A DNA stretch of 64,000 bases, from positions 207,819 through 271,818 of the forward strand of contig JBAOIN010000009.1 of the NCBI GenBank assembly GCA_037045455.1, given 5' to 3'. The notes beneath the pieces are model-generated. The model worked only from the letters and a program-made list of their open reading frames with translations. It was not told the DNA's origin and searched no databases. This document shows positions 16,749 to 25,110 of this stretch, piece by piece (position 1 is the stretch's first letter; each line of letters opens with the position of its first letter). A program made the translations under genes and the position numbers. The DNA is from JADKAV01 sp037045455. GTDB taxonomy: Bacteria > Actinomycetota > Actinomycetes > S36-B12 > UBA10799.

Positions 16749-17459
16749 CAAACCACACCTTTCGCAGTAGGGATCTCTTGAATTTCGACTTCTGCCCGCC
16801 CGGCGTGGCGCAAACCCCTCGGCGTCACCCACCGCTGCCCGGTTGACAGCAGGAGTTCGGCAAGGACCGCGAGGGCGGCGGTGAGGATGGCTCCGGCCAG
16901 AATCAGCGTGTTGTCCTGCAGGGCGAATCCGTCGACGACGTAGCGGCCCAAGCCACCGCTTCCGACCAGCGCGGCCAGTGAGGCAGTGGCCACGACCTGG
17001 ACGGTGGCGGTACGGATACCGGCTGCGATCAGCGGGACGGCGAGCGGCATCTCCACCCGGGACAGAATCCCCAGCCCGCTCATCCCCATGCCCCTAGCGG
17101 CATCCCGCACCTCGTCATCGACGCCGGCAACGCCCGTGTAGGTGTTGGTGCAGAACCGGCGGGATCGCGAATAGAGCCAGCGCCAGCACGGCCGCAGTGT
17201 TGCCGATCCCGATCGACGGGATCGACGCGAGGATCGTCAGCACACCCAAGGTCGGCACCGCCCGGCCGACGTTGCCGATGTTCGTGGCCAGGAACATGCC
17301 CTTGCGCAAGTGGCCGAGGATCAACGCCACCGGCAGCGAGATGGCCAGCGCTATAGCCATGGCCAGCAGGCTGATCTGGATCTGCTCCCACGTCCGTACC
17401 GGGATGCCGTTCTCGCCGGTCCAGTTCGCGGGGTCGGTGAACCACTGCCACAGACTCAT
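16748..17459 (-). CDS. Osmoprotectant ABC transporter permease, with one frameshift
   Basis: Membrane subunit of the OpuCB/OpuCD type, about 236 residues after correction. The first half reads MSLWQWFTDPANWTGENGIPVRTWEQ...AISLPVALILGHLRKG, reaches FAIPPVL and then loses frame at about 17151; deleting one base in CTGCACC restores TNTYTGVAGVDDEVRDAARGMGMSGLGILSRVEMPLAVPLI, the EAA-like loop that contacts the ATPase. ATG overlaps the upstream permease stop (ATGA). Complete conservation on both sides argues for sequence error. Confidence 0.88.
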
Positions 17460-18136
17460 GCCGGCCTCCGCCGGGTCCATGGCGCGAGCACCTTCTCCAG
17501 AACCAGCAGCACCAGTTCGAAGAACGAGGCAAGCAGCACACAGCCAAGCGTGGCGGTCAAGATCTGCGCGTGCCAGAAGTTGTTCTGGAAGCCGGAGAGG
17601 ATCAACGTGCCGAAACCGCCATAGCCGACCAAAGCGCCGATCGTCACCATGCCGACCGTGCTGACTGTCGCAATCCGGATGCCGGCCAGGATCGTGGGCA
17701 GAGCAAGCGGCAGCGAAACGCGCGTGAGGATCTGGCGGTTCGTCAAACCCATGCCGTCAGCAGCGTCGAGAACGTCACCGGGCACTTCTTGCAGGCCGAC
17801 GACGATGTTGCGCAGAACCACAAGTAGCCCGTAGACAGCCAGCGCGACGATGACCGTCCAGGGGCTCAGGCCGAACACCGGCCACAACAGCGAGATCAGC
17901 GCCAGCGACGGGATCGTGTAGAGCACTCCGGACAGCCCCAGGATCGGGCCGTTGAGCACCGGCATTCTGCGGATCAGCATGGCCAGGGGGATTGCCACGA
18001 TGATGGCAAGCACGACGGATGCAACGGTCAGGTAGACGTGCTCCTTGCCGGCTGCCACGAGTTCCGGCCAGTAGTCCTGCACATACGTCCAGGAGAGCCA
18101 CGGATTGCTCGCGTCGGCGAGCGTCGCGGCAGCCAT
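17456..18136 (-). CDS. Osmoprotectant ABC transporter permease
   Basis: 226 residues with about six membrane helices and the EAA-like loop EVPGDVLDAADGMGLTNRQILTRVSLPLALPTIL (core AADGMGLTNRQIL), then VGYGGFGTLILSG typical of OpuC/YehW permeases. It heads a permease-permease-binding protein operon, divergent from the ATPase gene; all four would form one importer. ATG at 18136 is used; a GTG nine bases upstream (18145) is equally plausible. Confidence 0.9.
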   Translation of the reverse strand: MAAATLADASNPWLSWTYVQDYWPELVAAGKEHVYLTVASVVLAIIVAIPLAMLIRRMPVLNGPILGLSGVLYTIPSLALISLLWPVFGLSPWTVIVALAVYGLLVVLRNIVVGLQEVPGDVLDAADGMGLTNRQILTRVSLPLALPTILAGIRIATVSTVGMVTIGALVGYGGFGTLILSGFQNNFWHAQILTATLGCVLLASFFELVLLVLEKVLAPWTRRRPA

Positions 18137-18180
18137 GAGCGTCACCGTAGCGCACCTGATCGACCGCGACCAGGATTTGT

Positions 18181-18195
18181 CTACCGGATCGGTAG
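18181..18195. promoter_or_regulatory. Small palindrome in the divergent osmoprotectant promoter region
   Basis: CTACC-GGATC-GGTAG, followed by TTTTTTG, in the 80-90 bp between the divergent permease and ATPase starts. It could be an operator controlling both arms of the transporter; a terminator is unlikely because no gene ends here. Function is inferred from position only. Confidence 0.4.
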
Positions 18196-18224
18196 GTTTT
18201 TTGTTTCCTTTGGTAAGGTGCCGC

Positions 18225-19169
18225 ATGATCTCGTTGCAGGACGTGACCAAGCAGTACCCCGACGGGACCGTCGCGGTGCACGACCTGACGCTCGAGATCG
18301 ACGAGGGTGTGATCTGCGCTCTTGTGGGGCCATCGGGCTGCGGCAAGACGACCACCATGCGCATGATCAACCGGCTGATCGAGCCGACCAGCGGCACGAT
18401 CAAGGTCGACGGCGAGGACATCAAAGGACTGGACGTCCAGCAGCTGCGTCGGCGCATCGGATACGTGATCCAGGCCGCCGGGTTGTTCCCGCACTACACG
18501 GTGCGGCGCAACGTGGCTACGGTCTGCCGATTGCTTGGCTGGGACAAGGCCAAGGTCGCCAGCCGGGTGGACGAGATGCTGGAACTGGTCGACTTGGATC
18601 CGGGCAAGTTCGGTGACCGGTACCCGCATCAACTCTCCGGTGGCCAGCAGCAGCGAGTCGGGGTGGCTCGCGCTTTGGCGGCTGATCCCCCGGTCTTGCT
18701 GATGGACGAGCCGTTCGGCGCGGTCGACCCGATCGCGCGGGAACGACTGCAGGACGAGTTCCTCGCCTTGCACGCGCGGGTCCGCAAGACCGTGGTGCTG
18801 GTGACCCACGACATCGACGAGGCCGTCAAACTCGGTGATCGGATCGCGGTGATGAGGCAGGGGGGCTATCTCGAGCAGTTCGACCGACCCGCGGCGGTGC
18901 TGGGCTTTCCGACCAGCGACTTCGTCGCGGACTTTGTGGGTTCGGACCGGGCTGTCAAGCGGCTGCGGGTGAGTCCGATCGACGTTTCGGCGCTGGCCGA
19001 GACCGTGCCGGGCGGGGAGGGTGTGCTGGAAGTGGCTGCCGACGCCACGCTCTACGACCTGCTCGCCGCGGTCCTGCAGTCACCGGTCAGCACGGCGCGG
19101 GTCACGCCGGGCGGGCAGGCGGTCCGGCTCGGCGACATCGATGCACTACTGCGGGCCGCACAGGCCTAA
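18225..19169 (+). CDS. Glycine betaine/osmoprotectant ABC transporter, ATP-binding protein
   Basis: 314 residues of the OpuCA/ProV-like ATPase type. Walker A GPSGCGKTT near residues 35-43, Q-loop VIQAAGLFPHYTV, signature LSGGQQQRVGVARALA, Walker B VLLMDEPFGAVDP and switch His in LVTHDIDEA. A C-terminal extension after residue 240 (about 75 residues) takes the place of the CBS domains and ends LRAAQA. Start ATG has AAGGTG four bases upstream. The permeases and binding protein are transcribed divergently. Confidence 0.92.
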   Translation: MISLQDVTKQYPDGTVAVHDLTLEIDEGVICALVGPSGCGKTTTMRMINRLIEPTSGTIKVDGEDIKGLDVQQLRRRIGYVIQAAGLFPHYTVRRNVATVCRLLGWDKAKVASRVDEMLELVDLDPGKFGDRYPHQLSGGQQQRVGVARALAADPPVLLMDEPFGAVDPIARERLQDEFLALHARVRKTVVLVTHDIDEAVKLGDRIAVMRQGGYLEQFDRPAAVLGFPTSDFVADFVGSDRAVKRLRVSPIDVSALAETVPGGEGVLEVAADATLYDLLAAVLQSPVSTARVTPGGQAVRLGDIDALLRAAQA

Positions 19170-19175
19170 GTCAGC

Positions 19176-19252
19176 ATCCGTTAGACCTTGGACCATCCGT
19201 TAGACCAAATGTCCGTTTTGCCCTCTAACCGATGTTCGAAGGTCTAACGGAT
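19176..19252. repeat. Family B palindromic element, copy 1
   Basis: Four copies of an ATCCGTTAGA-type unit: forward at 19176 and 19195, reverse at 19223 (degenerate) and 19243. The outer arms ATCCGTTAGACCTT (19176-19189) and 19239-19252 pair perfectly over 14 bp. The centre holds TGTCCGTTTTGCCCTCTAAC. It fills the gap between two convergent genes and starts 6 nt after the ATPase stop. Confidence 0.82.
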
Positions 19253-19258
19253 TCCGGT

Positions 19259-19537
19259 TCAGCCTTCGTGCTCGCGGATGTAGGTCGCGTACCGGGCGAC
19301 GAACAACGGCTCCAAATCGCCGACCTTGTCGTGCCCGAAGGCTTCCTTGGCGGCGTCGATGACACCGATCAGCGAGCCCGAGATGTCACCCAGCGACCCG
19401 CCCTCTTCGGACACGTCGTACATGGCGGGCGTGTGGTTGAACAGGTCCAAGAAGAAGCCCACGTCGCGCCGCTTCTCCGCGAGTTTGAACGCCCGGTGGC
19501 GCAATTCCTCGTACGGCAGATCCTCGAGTTCAGCCAT
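19259..19537 (-). CDS. Conserved hypothetical protein, small and soluble
   Basis: 92 residues, mostly alpha-helical by composition: MAELEDLPYEELRHRAFKLAEKRRD at the start, then FFLDLFNHTPAMYDVSEEGG and DLEPLFVARYATYIREHEG at the end. No cysteines, no membrane segment. I recognise the look of an actinobacterial conserved hypothetical but no named family. TAAGGT sits exactly 6 nt before the ATG on the minus strand (19544-19549), supporting the start. Confidence 0.75.
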   Translation of the reverse strand: MAELEDLPYEELRHRAFKLAEKRRDVGFFLDLFNHTPAMYDVSEEGGSLGDISGSLIGVIDAAKEAFGHDKVGDLEPLFVARYATYIREHEG

Positions 19538-19556
19538 GATCCGACCTTATCCACCG

Positions 19557-20060
19557 CTAGCGCAGGACTCGCGGGTGCACCCAATCGGCGGAACTGTCGG
19601 TGTCTGTGTGCCCGTCGTCGTCATCGTCACCGTCGCCGGTGATCCGGCAGACCCGCTCCAGCCACAACGCGGCGACGACCATGAGCAGGCCGCAGACAAC
19701 CGCCGCGGCCGAGGCGATGCCGCGCATGCGGGCTGCTTCGACGAACCACTGCCCGACGAACCACACCAGGAACCCCGCGTAGACACCAGTGGCGATCGCA
19801 CCGGTACGCGACGCGGCCATCGCCAAAGCGGCTGTGCGGGCAGCCACGAAGGGGTCCACCCGGCCATCCCGGATCCGTTTACGCATTCCGATGGCCCAGA
19901 AGAACAACGCCAGCGCCAGGATTCCCAAGGTCGCTGGTGCGGTCCACGGCACTGGCATGCCGCGGCCGGCCAGTTCGTCGACGAGATCGGCGAGGACCCA
20001 GCCCCCAACAGCACTCACCACTGCCAGGCTCACCAGCAGGCGAAGGCTGGTCGGGGTCAC
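19557..20060 (-). CDS. DUF3180 domain-containing membrane protein
   Basis: 167 residues with four membrane helices and the DUF3180 pattern (FVAARTAALAMAASRTGAIATGVYAGF, core ARTAALA and ASRTGA, in the third helix region). An acidic run of Asp residues (GDGDDDDDGHTDTD) follows the last helix. DUF3180 genes commonly follow folK in Actinomycetota, as here, with a 4-bp overlap. Function unknown. Confidence 0.88.
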   Translation of the reverse strand: MTPTSLRLLVSLAVVSAVGGWVLADLVDELAGRGMPVPWTAPATLGILALALFFWAIGMRKRIRDGRVDPFVAARTAALAMAASRTGAIATGVYAGFLVWFVGQWFVEAARMRGIASAAAVVCGLLMVVAALWLERVCRITGDGDDDDDGHTDTDSSADWVHPRVLR

Positions 20061-20551
20061 GGCTCAACCTTACGCAGGAATCCGCCCAACCGACGAATGC
20101 CGTCCGCCGGTACGGTCGCGCACACCTGTGCCACGGTGCGACCGTCCGGAAGCGGGAAGCCCGGGTCCACCTGCGCCCACGGCACGAGGACGAACGCCCG
20201 CTCGAGTGCGCGCGGGTGGGGCAGCGTCAGCACCGGGTCGTCACTGACCTGCTGTCCGTAAGCGAGCACGTCGACGTCGAGCGTGCGGGCCCCCCATCGG
20301 ATCTCCCGTGTCCGCCCCCGGCCCTGCTCGGCCCGATGTGCGGCAGCCAGCACCTCGAGCGGCTGCGCGTCGGTTTCGAGCACGACGACGGCGTTGTAGT
20401 ACTCGGGCTGCTCGGGGCCGCCGACCGGATCCGTCTCGTACACGTCGGAGATCGCAACCACGGTTCCCACCTCGGCGAGCGTGTCAACCGCGTACTGCAG
20501 CGCCTCCAGCCGGTTGCCCAGGTTGGCCCCGATCGATAGCGCGACCCTCAT
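20057..20551 (-). CDS. folK: 2-amino-4-hydroxy-6-hydroxymethyldihydropteridine diphosphokinase
   Basis: Pyrophosphorylates 6-hydroxymethyl-7,8-dihydropterin with ATP. 164 residues. Motifs: SIGANLGNRLEALQYAVD at the N-terminus, YETDPVGGPEQPEYYNAVV, RWGARTLDVDVLAYG (metal-binding DVD) and LPHPRALERAFVLVPWAQVDP. Overlaps folB upstream and DUF3180 downstream by 4 bp each. Confidence 0.95.
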   Translation of the reverse strand: MRVALSIGANLGNRLEALQYAVDTLAEVGTVVAISDVYETDPVGGPEQPEYYNAVVVLETDAQPLEVLAAAHRAEQGRGRTREIRWGARTLDVDVLAYGQQVSDDPVLTLPHPRALERAFVLVPWAQVDPGFPLPDGRTVAQVCATVPADGIRRLGGFLRKVEP

Positions 20552-20901
20552 CGGGTCACCTGCACCACCACGTCGTCGAACACCTCGGTGACCGGCGCGT
20601 AGGGCTTGTGCACGGCCACCGTCACCTCCTGCACACCTTCGAACTGCTTGACCCGCTCGGCGATCCGCACGGCCAGCGTCTCGATGAGCTGGAACGGCGG
20701 TCCGGTCACGATCGCTGCGACTTCGGTGGCCACAGCGCCGTAGTCGACCGTCAGGGTGAGGTCGTCGGCCTCCGCGGCAGGCCCGACGTCGACCGCCATG
20801 TCGACGTCCACGACGAACGTCTGGCCCAGCTCCCGCTCGAAGTCGAGCACGCCATGGAAGCCGCGGGCTCGGATCCCGCGCAGGCTGATCCGGTCGGTCA
20901 T
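20548..20901 (-). CDS. folB: Dihydroneopterin aldolase
   Basis: Cleaves dihydroneopterin to 6-hydroxymethyldihydropterin and glycolaldehyde. 117 residues, the usual size. ARGFHGVLDFERELGQTFVVDVD carries the conserved G-H/C-x-G and E of the active site, VDYGAV and the late LIETLAVRIAERV and VHKPYAPV follow. ATG at 20901 overlaps the folP stop (ATGA). Confidence 0.94.
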   Translation of the reverse strand: MTDRISLRGIRARGFHGVLDFERELGQTFVVDVDMAVDVGPAAEADDLTLTVDYGAVATEVAAIVTGPPFQLIETLAVRIAERVKQFEGVQEVTVAVHKPYAPVTEVFDDVVVQVTR

Positions 20902-21692
20902 CGCGCCTCCTGCCAAGCCCTCACCACTGTCACCGCGTCCACCGAGGACGCCACGTCGTGCACCCGCACTCCCCACACTCCCTGCCACGCGGCCAAAGCC
21001 GTGATCGCCGCGGTCGCCGCATCCCGCTGCGCGACGGGGCGTCCGTCCAGCAGCACACCGAGGAACCGCTTGCGCGACGCACCGAGCAGTACCCGCGGCC
21101 CGATCGCCTGGATCTGCGGCAATGCTGCGAGCAACGCCCAGTTGTGCTGGGCCTCCTTGGCGAACCCGAGCCCGGGATCCAGGATCACGCGGGCCGGATC
21201 GATGCCGGCCAGAATGCAGGCGGCCAGCCGTTCCTGCAGCGCCGCGGCGACCTCTGCCACCACATCGGTGTATTGGGCGAACGCCTGCATGTCCACGGAG
21301 TGGGCGCGCCAGTGCATGGCGATATAGTCCACACCCAGCTCGGCGATAGCGCCGAGCATCTCCTCGTCGGCCAGACCGCCGCTGACGTCGTTGACCATCT
21401 GAGCACCGGCCGCCACGCACGTCCGGGCGACGGCTGCGCGGGTGGTGTCGATGCTGACCGCGATGCCTTGCGCCGACAGCCCCTCGACAACCGGGACGAC
21501 GCGCTCGAGTTCCACTTCCAATGGCACTCGTTCAGCGCCCGGCCGGGTGGATTCGCCACCCACATCGATCCAAGCCGCACCGTCGACCGCCATGGCAGCG
21601 CCGGCGGCCACCGCGTCCGAGACGTCGCTATAGCGGCCGCCATCGCTGAACGAGTCGGGCGTGACGTTGAGCACGCCCATGACGATGGTCAC
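20898..21692 (-). CDS. folP: Dihydropteroate synthase
   Basis: Condenses hydroxymethyldihydropterin pyrophosphate with p-aminobenzoate; target of sulfonamides. 264 residues. MGVLNVTPDSFSDGG (pterin loop), DVGGESTRPGAERV, VSIDTTRAAVAR, VNDVSGGL, DPGLGFAKEAQHNW and LGASRKRFLG are all present. The start is GTG, giving VTIVMGVLNVTP, overlapping folE by 4 bp. Internal ATG at the MGVLNV methionine would remove too much. Confidence 0.95.
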   Translation of the reverse strand: MTIVMGVLNVTPDSFSDGGRYSDVSDAVAAGAAMAVDGAAWIDVGGESTRPGAERVPLEVELERVVPVVEGLSAQGIAVSIDTTRAAVARTCVAAGAQMVNDVSGGLADEEMLGAIAELGVDYIAMHWRAHSVDMQAFAQYTDVVAEVAAALQERLAACILAGIDPARVILDPGLGFAKEAQHNWALLAALPQIQAIGPRVLLGASRKRFLGVLLDGRPVAQRDAATAAITALAAWQGVWGVRVHDVASSVDAVTVVRAWQEAR

Positions 21693-22291
21693 CGACCCAG
21701 TATCAGAGACATCGCTTCCGAACGCGTGGCCGAGTCGCGCAATTGTCCGCGCACGGCGCTGGTGGTGGTCGTCGCGCCGGGCTTGTGAATGCCCCGCATG
21801 GCCATGCAAAGGTGCTCGGCCTCGATGACGACGATGACCCCGCGCGGCTGCAGGATGGCCTGCAGCGCATCGGCGATCTGCGTGGTGAGCCGCTCCTGCA
21901 CCTGCGGGCGCTTCGCGTACACGTCGACCAGCCGGGCCAACTTGCTCAAGCCCGTGATGCGGCCGTCCTGCGCGGGAATGTAGCCGACATGGGCCTTGCC
22001 GAAGAACGGCACCAGATGGTGCTCGCAGTGGCTCCACAGCTCGATGTCGCGGACCAGGACCAGCTCGTCGTGGGCCAGATCGAACGTGGTGGTCAGCACA
22101 TCCTCGGGATCCATGCGCATCCCGGCGAAGACCTCGGCGTACATGCGCGCAACCCGGGCTGGGGTGTCCTTGAGCCCGTCGCGGTTGGGGTCCTCGCCTA
22201 CAGCAAGCAGGAGTTCGCGGATGGCGGCTTCTGCGCGCTGCTGGTCGAAGTTCGGGATCGTGCGCTCAGGCAGGCTGATCGGGTCGGTCAC
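21689..22291 (-). CDS. folE: GTP cyclohydrolase I
   Basis: Converts GTP to 7,8-dihydroneopterin triphosphate, opening folate synthesis. 200 residues. Zinc ligands are visible in SHCEHHLVPFFG and in EHLCMAMRGI; GDDPNREGL-like region appears as GEDPNRDGLKDTP. The GTG start has CACACT 6 nt upstream (minus 22298-22303). The element A2 hairpin separates it from ftsH, so folE probably starts the folate operon folE-folP-folB-folK-DUF3180. Confidence 0.95.
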   Translation of the reverse strand: MTDPISLPERTIPNFDQQRAEAAIRELLLAVGEDPNRDGLKDTPARVARMYAEVFAGMRMDPEDVLTTTFDLAHDELVLVRDIELWSHCEHHLVPFFGKAHVGYIPAQDGRITGLSKLARLVDVYAKRPQVQERLTTQIADALQAILQPRGVIVVIEAEHLCMAMRGIHKPGATTTTSAVRGQLRDSATRSEAMSLILGR

Positions 22292-22336
22292 CAGACAAGT
22301 GTGAAGCAGACGGCCGCGAGGCGCTCGCCCGGGCGT

Positions 22337-22411
22337 TTTGTCGTGTTGTCACCACTAATCTCGGCGTGTCGCGACCACACAACGCGACAGCGGGGGCAAC
22401 TTCGCGACAAT
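22337..22411. repeat. Family A palindromic element, copy 2
   Basis: Lies between the ftsH stop and the folE promoter. Arms 22339-22349 (TGTCGTGTTGT) and 22379-22389 (ACAACGCGACA) pair over 11 bp with one G-U. The loop contains TAATCTCGGCGTGTCGCGAC, nearly identical to copy 1 and copy 4, and the tail GGGCAACTTCGCGACAA matches copy 1. Confidence 0.8.
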
Positions 22412-22418
22412 GCCCGCG

Positions 22419-24377
22419 TCAGACCGGCTGGTCGGGCAGTTGCACGCCCGAACCGCTCCCGTTGCCGTTGGAGCCAGCCGGGAAGTCCACCGGACCGCGC
22501 TCATGCGGGCGGCGGCGCGCCGAACCGGTCCAGGCGGGGCGGGCGTCGCGGCGGCGCATGTCGGAGAAGATCTGGGCCACCTGCTCCTTGTCCAGCGTCT
22601 CCTTCTCCAGCAGCTCCACGACGAGCCGGTCGAGGATGTCGCGGTTGGCGAAGAGGATCTCGTAGGCCTCCTGGTGCGCCTGCTCGATCAGCGCGCGCAC
22701 CTCCTCGTCGATGGCTGCGGCGATCTCCTCGGAGTAGTCGCGGACGTGGCCCATGTCCCGGCCCAGGAAGACCTCGTTGTTCTCCTGGCCGTAGCGGATC
22801 GCGCCGAGGCGTTCGGTCATGCCGTACTGGGTGACCATCGCACGCGCCACGGTCGTGGCCTTCTCGATGTCGTTGCTCGCGCCCGTGGTCGGGTCGTGGA
22901 AGACCATCTCTTCGGCAGCCCGGCCGCCGAGCATGTAGGCGAGCTGGTCGAGCATCTCGTTGCGGGTCGTGGAGTACTTCTCCTCGTCGGGCAGCACCAT
23001 GGTGTAACCCAGGGCCCGGCCGCGGGGCAGGATCGTGATCTTGTGCACCGGGTCGCTGTTCGGCAGCGCCGCAGCTACCAGCGCGTGGCCGCCCTCGTGG
23101 TACGCGGTGATCATCTTCTCGTGCTCGTTCATCAAGCGGGTGCGCTTCTGCGGCCCGGCCACGACCCGGTCGATCGCCTCGTCGAGGGTCTCGTTGGTGA
23201 TCAGCGTCTGGTTCGTGCGGGCGGTGAGCAGCGCGGCCTCGTTGAGCACGTTGGCCAGATCCGCACCGGTGAAGCCTGGCGTCCGGCGGGCGATGTTCAT
23301 CAAGTCGATGCCAGGCGCGATCGGCTTGCCCTTGATGTGGACCTTGAGGATCTCCTCGCGGCCCTTGAGGTCGGGGCGTTCCACGGCGATCTGCCGGTCG
23401 AAGCGGCCGGGCCGCAGCAAGGCCGGATCCAGGATGTCCGGGCGGTTCGTCGCGGCAATCAGGATGACCCCGCCGGAGACGTCGAACCCATCCATCTCGA
23501 CCAGCAGCTGGTTCAGCGTCTGCTCGCGCTCGTCGTGCCCGCCGCCCAAGCCCGCGCCACGGTGGCGGCCCACAGCGTCGATCTCGTCGACGAAGATGAT
23601 GGCAGGCGCGTTGGCCTTGGCCTGCTCGAACAAGTCGCGGACACGGGAGGCACCGACACCGACGAACATCTCGACGAAGTCGGAACCGGAAATGGAATAG
23701 AACGGCACGCCGGCCTCGCCGGCGACGGCCCGGGCCAGCAGCGTCTTACCCGTGCCAGGCGGGCCGTAGAGCAGCACGCCCTTGGGGATCTTGGCCCCCA
23801 CGGCCTGGAACTTTGCCGGCTGGGACAGGAACTCCTTGATCTCCTGCAGTTCCTCGACGGCTTCATCGGCCCCGGCGACGTCGGCGAACGTGGTCTGCGG
23901 CATGTCCTTGGTGATGACCTTGGCCTTGGACTTGCCGAAGTTCATGATCCGGGAGCCGCCGCCCTGCATCTGGCTCATGAAGAAGAACAACAACAGCACG
24001 ATCAGCACGACGGGCAGCAGCGAGACGATCAGGGTGATGAAGATGTTGTCGCGGGGCACCTCGACGGTGTAGCCGTCGGGAAGTTGCCCGGCGTCCTTCT
24101 TGGCCTGCAGCTGGTTCTGCAGCTCGAGCCCCTGACCAGTGATGTACTCCGAGCGGACCTTGCTGCCGTCCTGCAGCATGATCTCGATCCGCTGCTCGCG
24201 GTCGATCAGAGTCGCCGACTTGGCCTGGTTCTGCTCGATGTAGTCGACGGCCTGCCACGTGTCGATGTCCTTCGTCCCCCCGACACTGGACACCAAGGAA
24301 CTGCCGAGCAGTACCAACAGCACTGCCAGCAGGATCCAGAGCAATGGCCCACGTGCGAGCCGCTTCATATTCATCAT
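22419..24377 (-). CDS. ftsH: ATP-dependent zinc metalloprotease FtsH
   Basis: Membrane-anchored AAA+ protease that extracts and degrades membrane and some soluble proteins. 652 residues: membrane helix 11-30, periplasmic domain, second helix near 111-134, AAA domain with Walker A GPPGTGKT (205-212), Walker B IIFVDEID (260-267), second region of homology RPGRFDRQI, and M41 zinc motif HEGGH (427-431). The tail is Pro/Gly/Asn-rich. Three Met codons cluster at the N-terminus; the first is used. Upstream hpt and downstream folE are each separated by a hairpin element. Confidence 0.97.
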   Translation of the reverse strand: MMNMKRLARGPLLWILLAVLLVLLGSSLVSSVGGTKDIDTWQAVDYIEQNQAKSATLIDREQRIEIMLQDGSKVRSEYITGQGLELQNQLQAKKDAGQLPDGYTVEVPRDNIFITLIVSLLPVVLIVLLLFFFMSQMQGGGSRIMNFGKSKAKVITKDMPQTTFADVAGADEAVEELQEIKEFLSQPAKFQAVGAKIPKGVLLYGPPGTGKTLLARAVAGEAGVPFYSISGSDFVEMFVGVGASRVRDLFEQAKANAPAIIFVDEIDAVGRHRGAGLGGGHDEREQTLNQLLVEMDGFDVSGGVILIAATNRPDILDPALLRPGRFDRQIAVERPDLKGREEILKVHIKGKPIAPGIDLMNIARRTPGFTGADLANVLNEAALLTARTNQTLITNETLDEAIDRVVAGPQKRTRLMNEHEKMITAYHEGGHALVAAALPNSDPVHKITILPRGRALGYTMVLPDEEKYSTTRNEMLDQLAYMLGGRAAEEMVFHDPTTGASNDIEKATTVARAMVTQYGMTERLGAIRYGQENNEVFLGRDMGHVRDYSEEIAAAIDEEVRALIEQAHQEAYEILFANRDILDRLVVELLEKETLDKEQVAQIFSDMRRRDARPAWTGSARRRPHERGPVDFPAGSNGNGSGSGVQLPDQPV

Positions 24378-24458
24378 CTTGAGGATAGAACGTGCGTGCG
24401 GCTCGCGCGCATTCCCGTACCGTCGCCTTACTCAGTTCTTGTCGGGTTGTTGGGCTGA

Positions 24459-24529
24459 TTGTTGCGTTGTTGGCGAAAATCGCGATCAGAAACCCCAACA
24501 GCGCGACAGCGAGACCAACGTCGCAACAA
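24459..24529. repeat. Family A palindromic element, copy 3 (divergent loop)
   Basis: Follows the hpt stop on the minus strand. Outer arms TTGTTGCG (24459-24466) and CGCAACAA (24522-24529) and inner arms GCGTTGTTGG (24464-24473) with CCAACAGCGC (24495-24504) give nested stems. The tail AACGTCGCAACAAA matches copy 1, but the loop lacks the conserved CTCGGCGTGTCG, so this copy is the most diverged. Confidence 0.7.
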
Positions 24530-24540
24530 ATCCGTCCGGC

Positions 24541-25095
24541 TCAGCCCTCGTAGACGTGCGGCGACAGCTTGGCCACGCAGTCGAGGTTGCGGTACTTCTC
24601 GGCGTAGTCCAGGCCGTACCCCACCACGAAGTCGTTGGGGATGTCGAAGCCGAGGTACCGCACGTCCACTTCGGTGCGCATGGCGTCGGGTTTGCGCAGC
24701 AGCGTCAGCACCTCGACGCTGGCGGCGCCGCGCGAGCGCAGGTTGCGCAACAGCCAGGACAGGGTGAGCCCGGAGTCCAGGATGTCCTCCACGATCAGCA
24801 CGTCGCGCCCGGCCAGGTCGGCATCGAGATCCTTGAGGATTCGCACGACACCGGAACTCTTCGTGCTCGACCCGTAGGAACTGACCGCCATCCAGTCCAT
24901 CTCGACCGGGATGGACAGCGCCCGGACGAAGTCGGCGACCACCATGACGGCGCCCTTCAGCACGCCCACGATCAGCAGGTTGTGGCCCGCGTAATCGGAG
25001 TCCACTTGCGTTGCCAGCTGCCGCAGGCGGGTCTGCAGTTCCTCCGCGGTGATGAGAACGCCTTCCATGTCCCCATCAAGATCCTCGATGCGCAC
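24541..25095 (-). CDS. hpt: Hypoxanthine phosphoribosyltransferase
   Basis: Salvages hypoxanthine/guanine with PRPP. 184 residues. PRPP motif VLIVEDILDSGLTL at about residues 99-112, upstream LKGAVMVVADFVRAL (PPi loop), VSSYGSSTKSSG flexible loop and DFVVGYGLDYAEKYRNL base-binding region. GTG start has GGAGG five bases upstream. The order tilS-hpt-ftsH-folE is the classical actinobacterial one. Confidence 0.95.
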   Translation of the reverse strand: MRIEDLDGDMEGVLITAEELQTRLRQLATQVDSDYAGHNLLIVGVLKGAVMVVADFVRALSIPVEMDWMAVSSYGSSTKSSGVVRILKDLDADLAGRDVLIVEDILDSGLTLSWLLRNLRSRGAASVEVLTLLRKPDAMRTEVDVRYLGFDIPNDFVVGYGLDYAEKYRNLDCVAKLSPHVYEG

Positions 25096-25110
25096 GCTGC
25101 CTCCGGGTGA

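Noticed and set aside
19176..19252. CRISPR-like array
   Set aside because: The repeated 10-nt units are in both orientations and form hairpins; there are no uniform spacers and no cas genes in the window.
22410..24458. 682-codon open frame on the plus strand
   Set aside because: Antisense shadow of ftsH; no recognisable domain and low-complexity composition.
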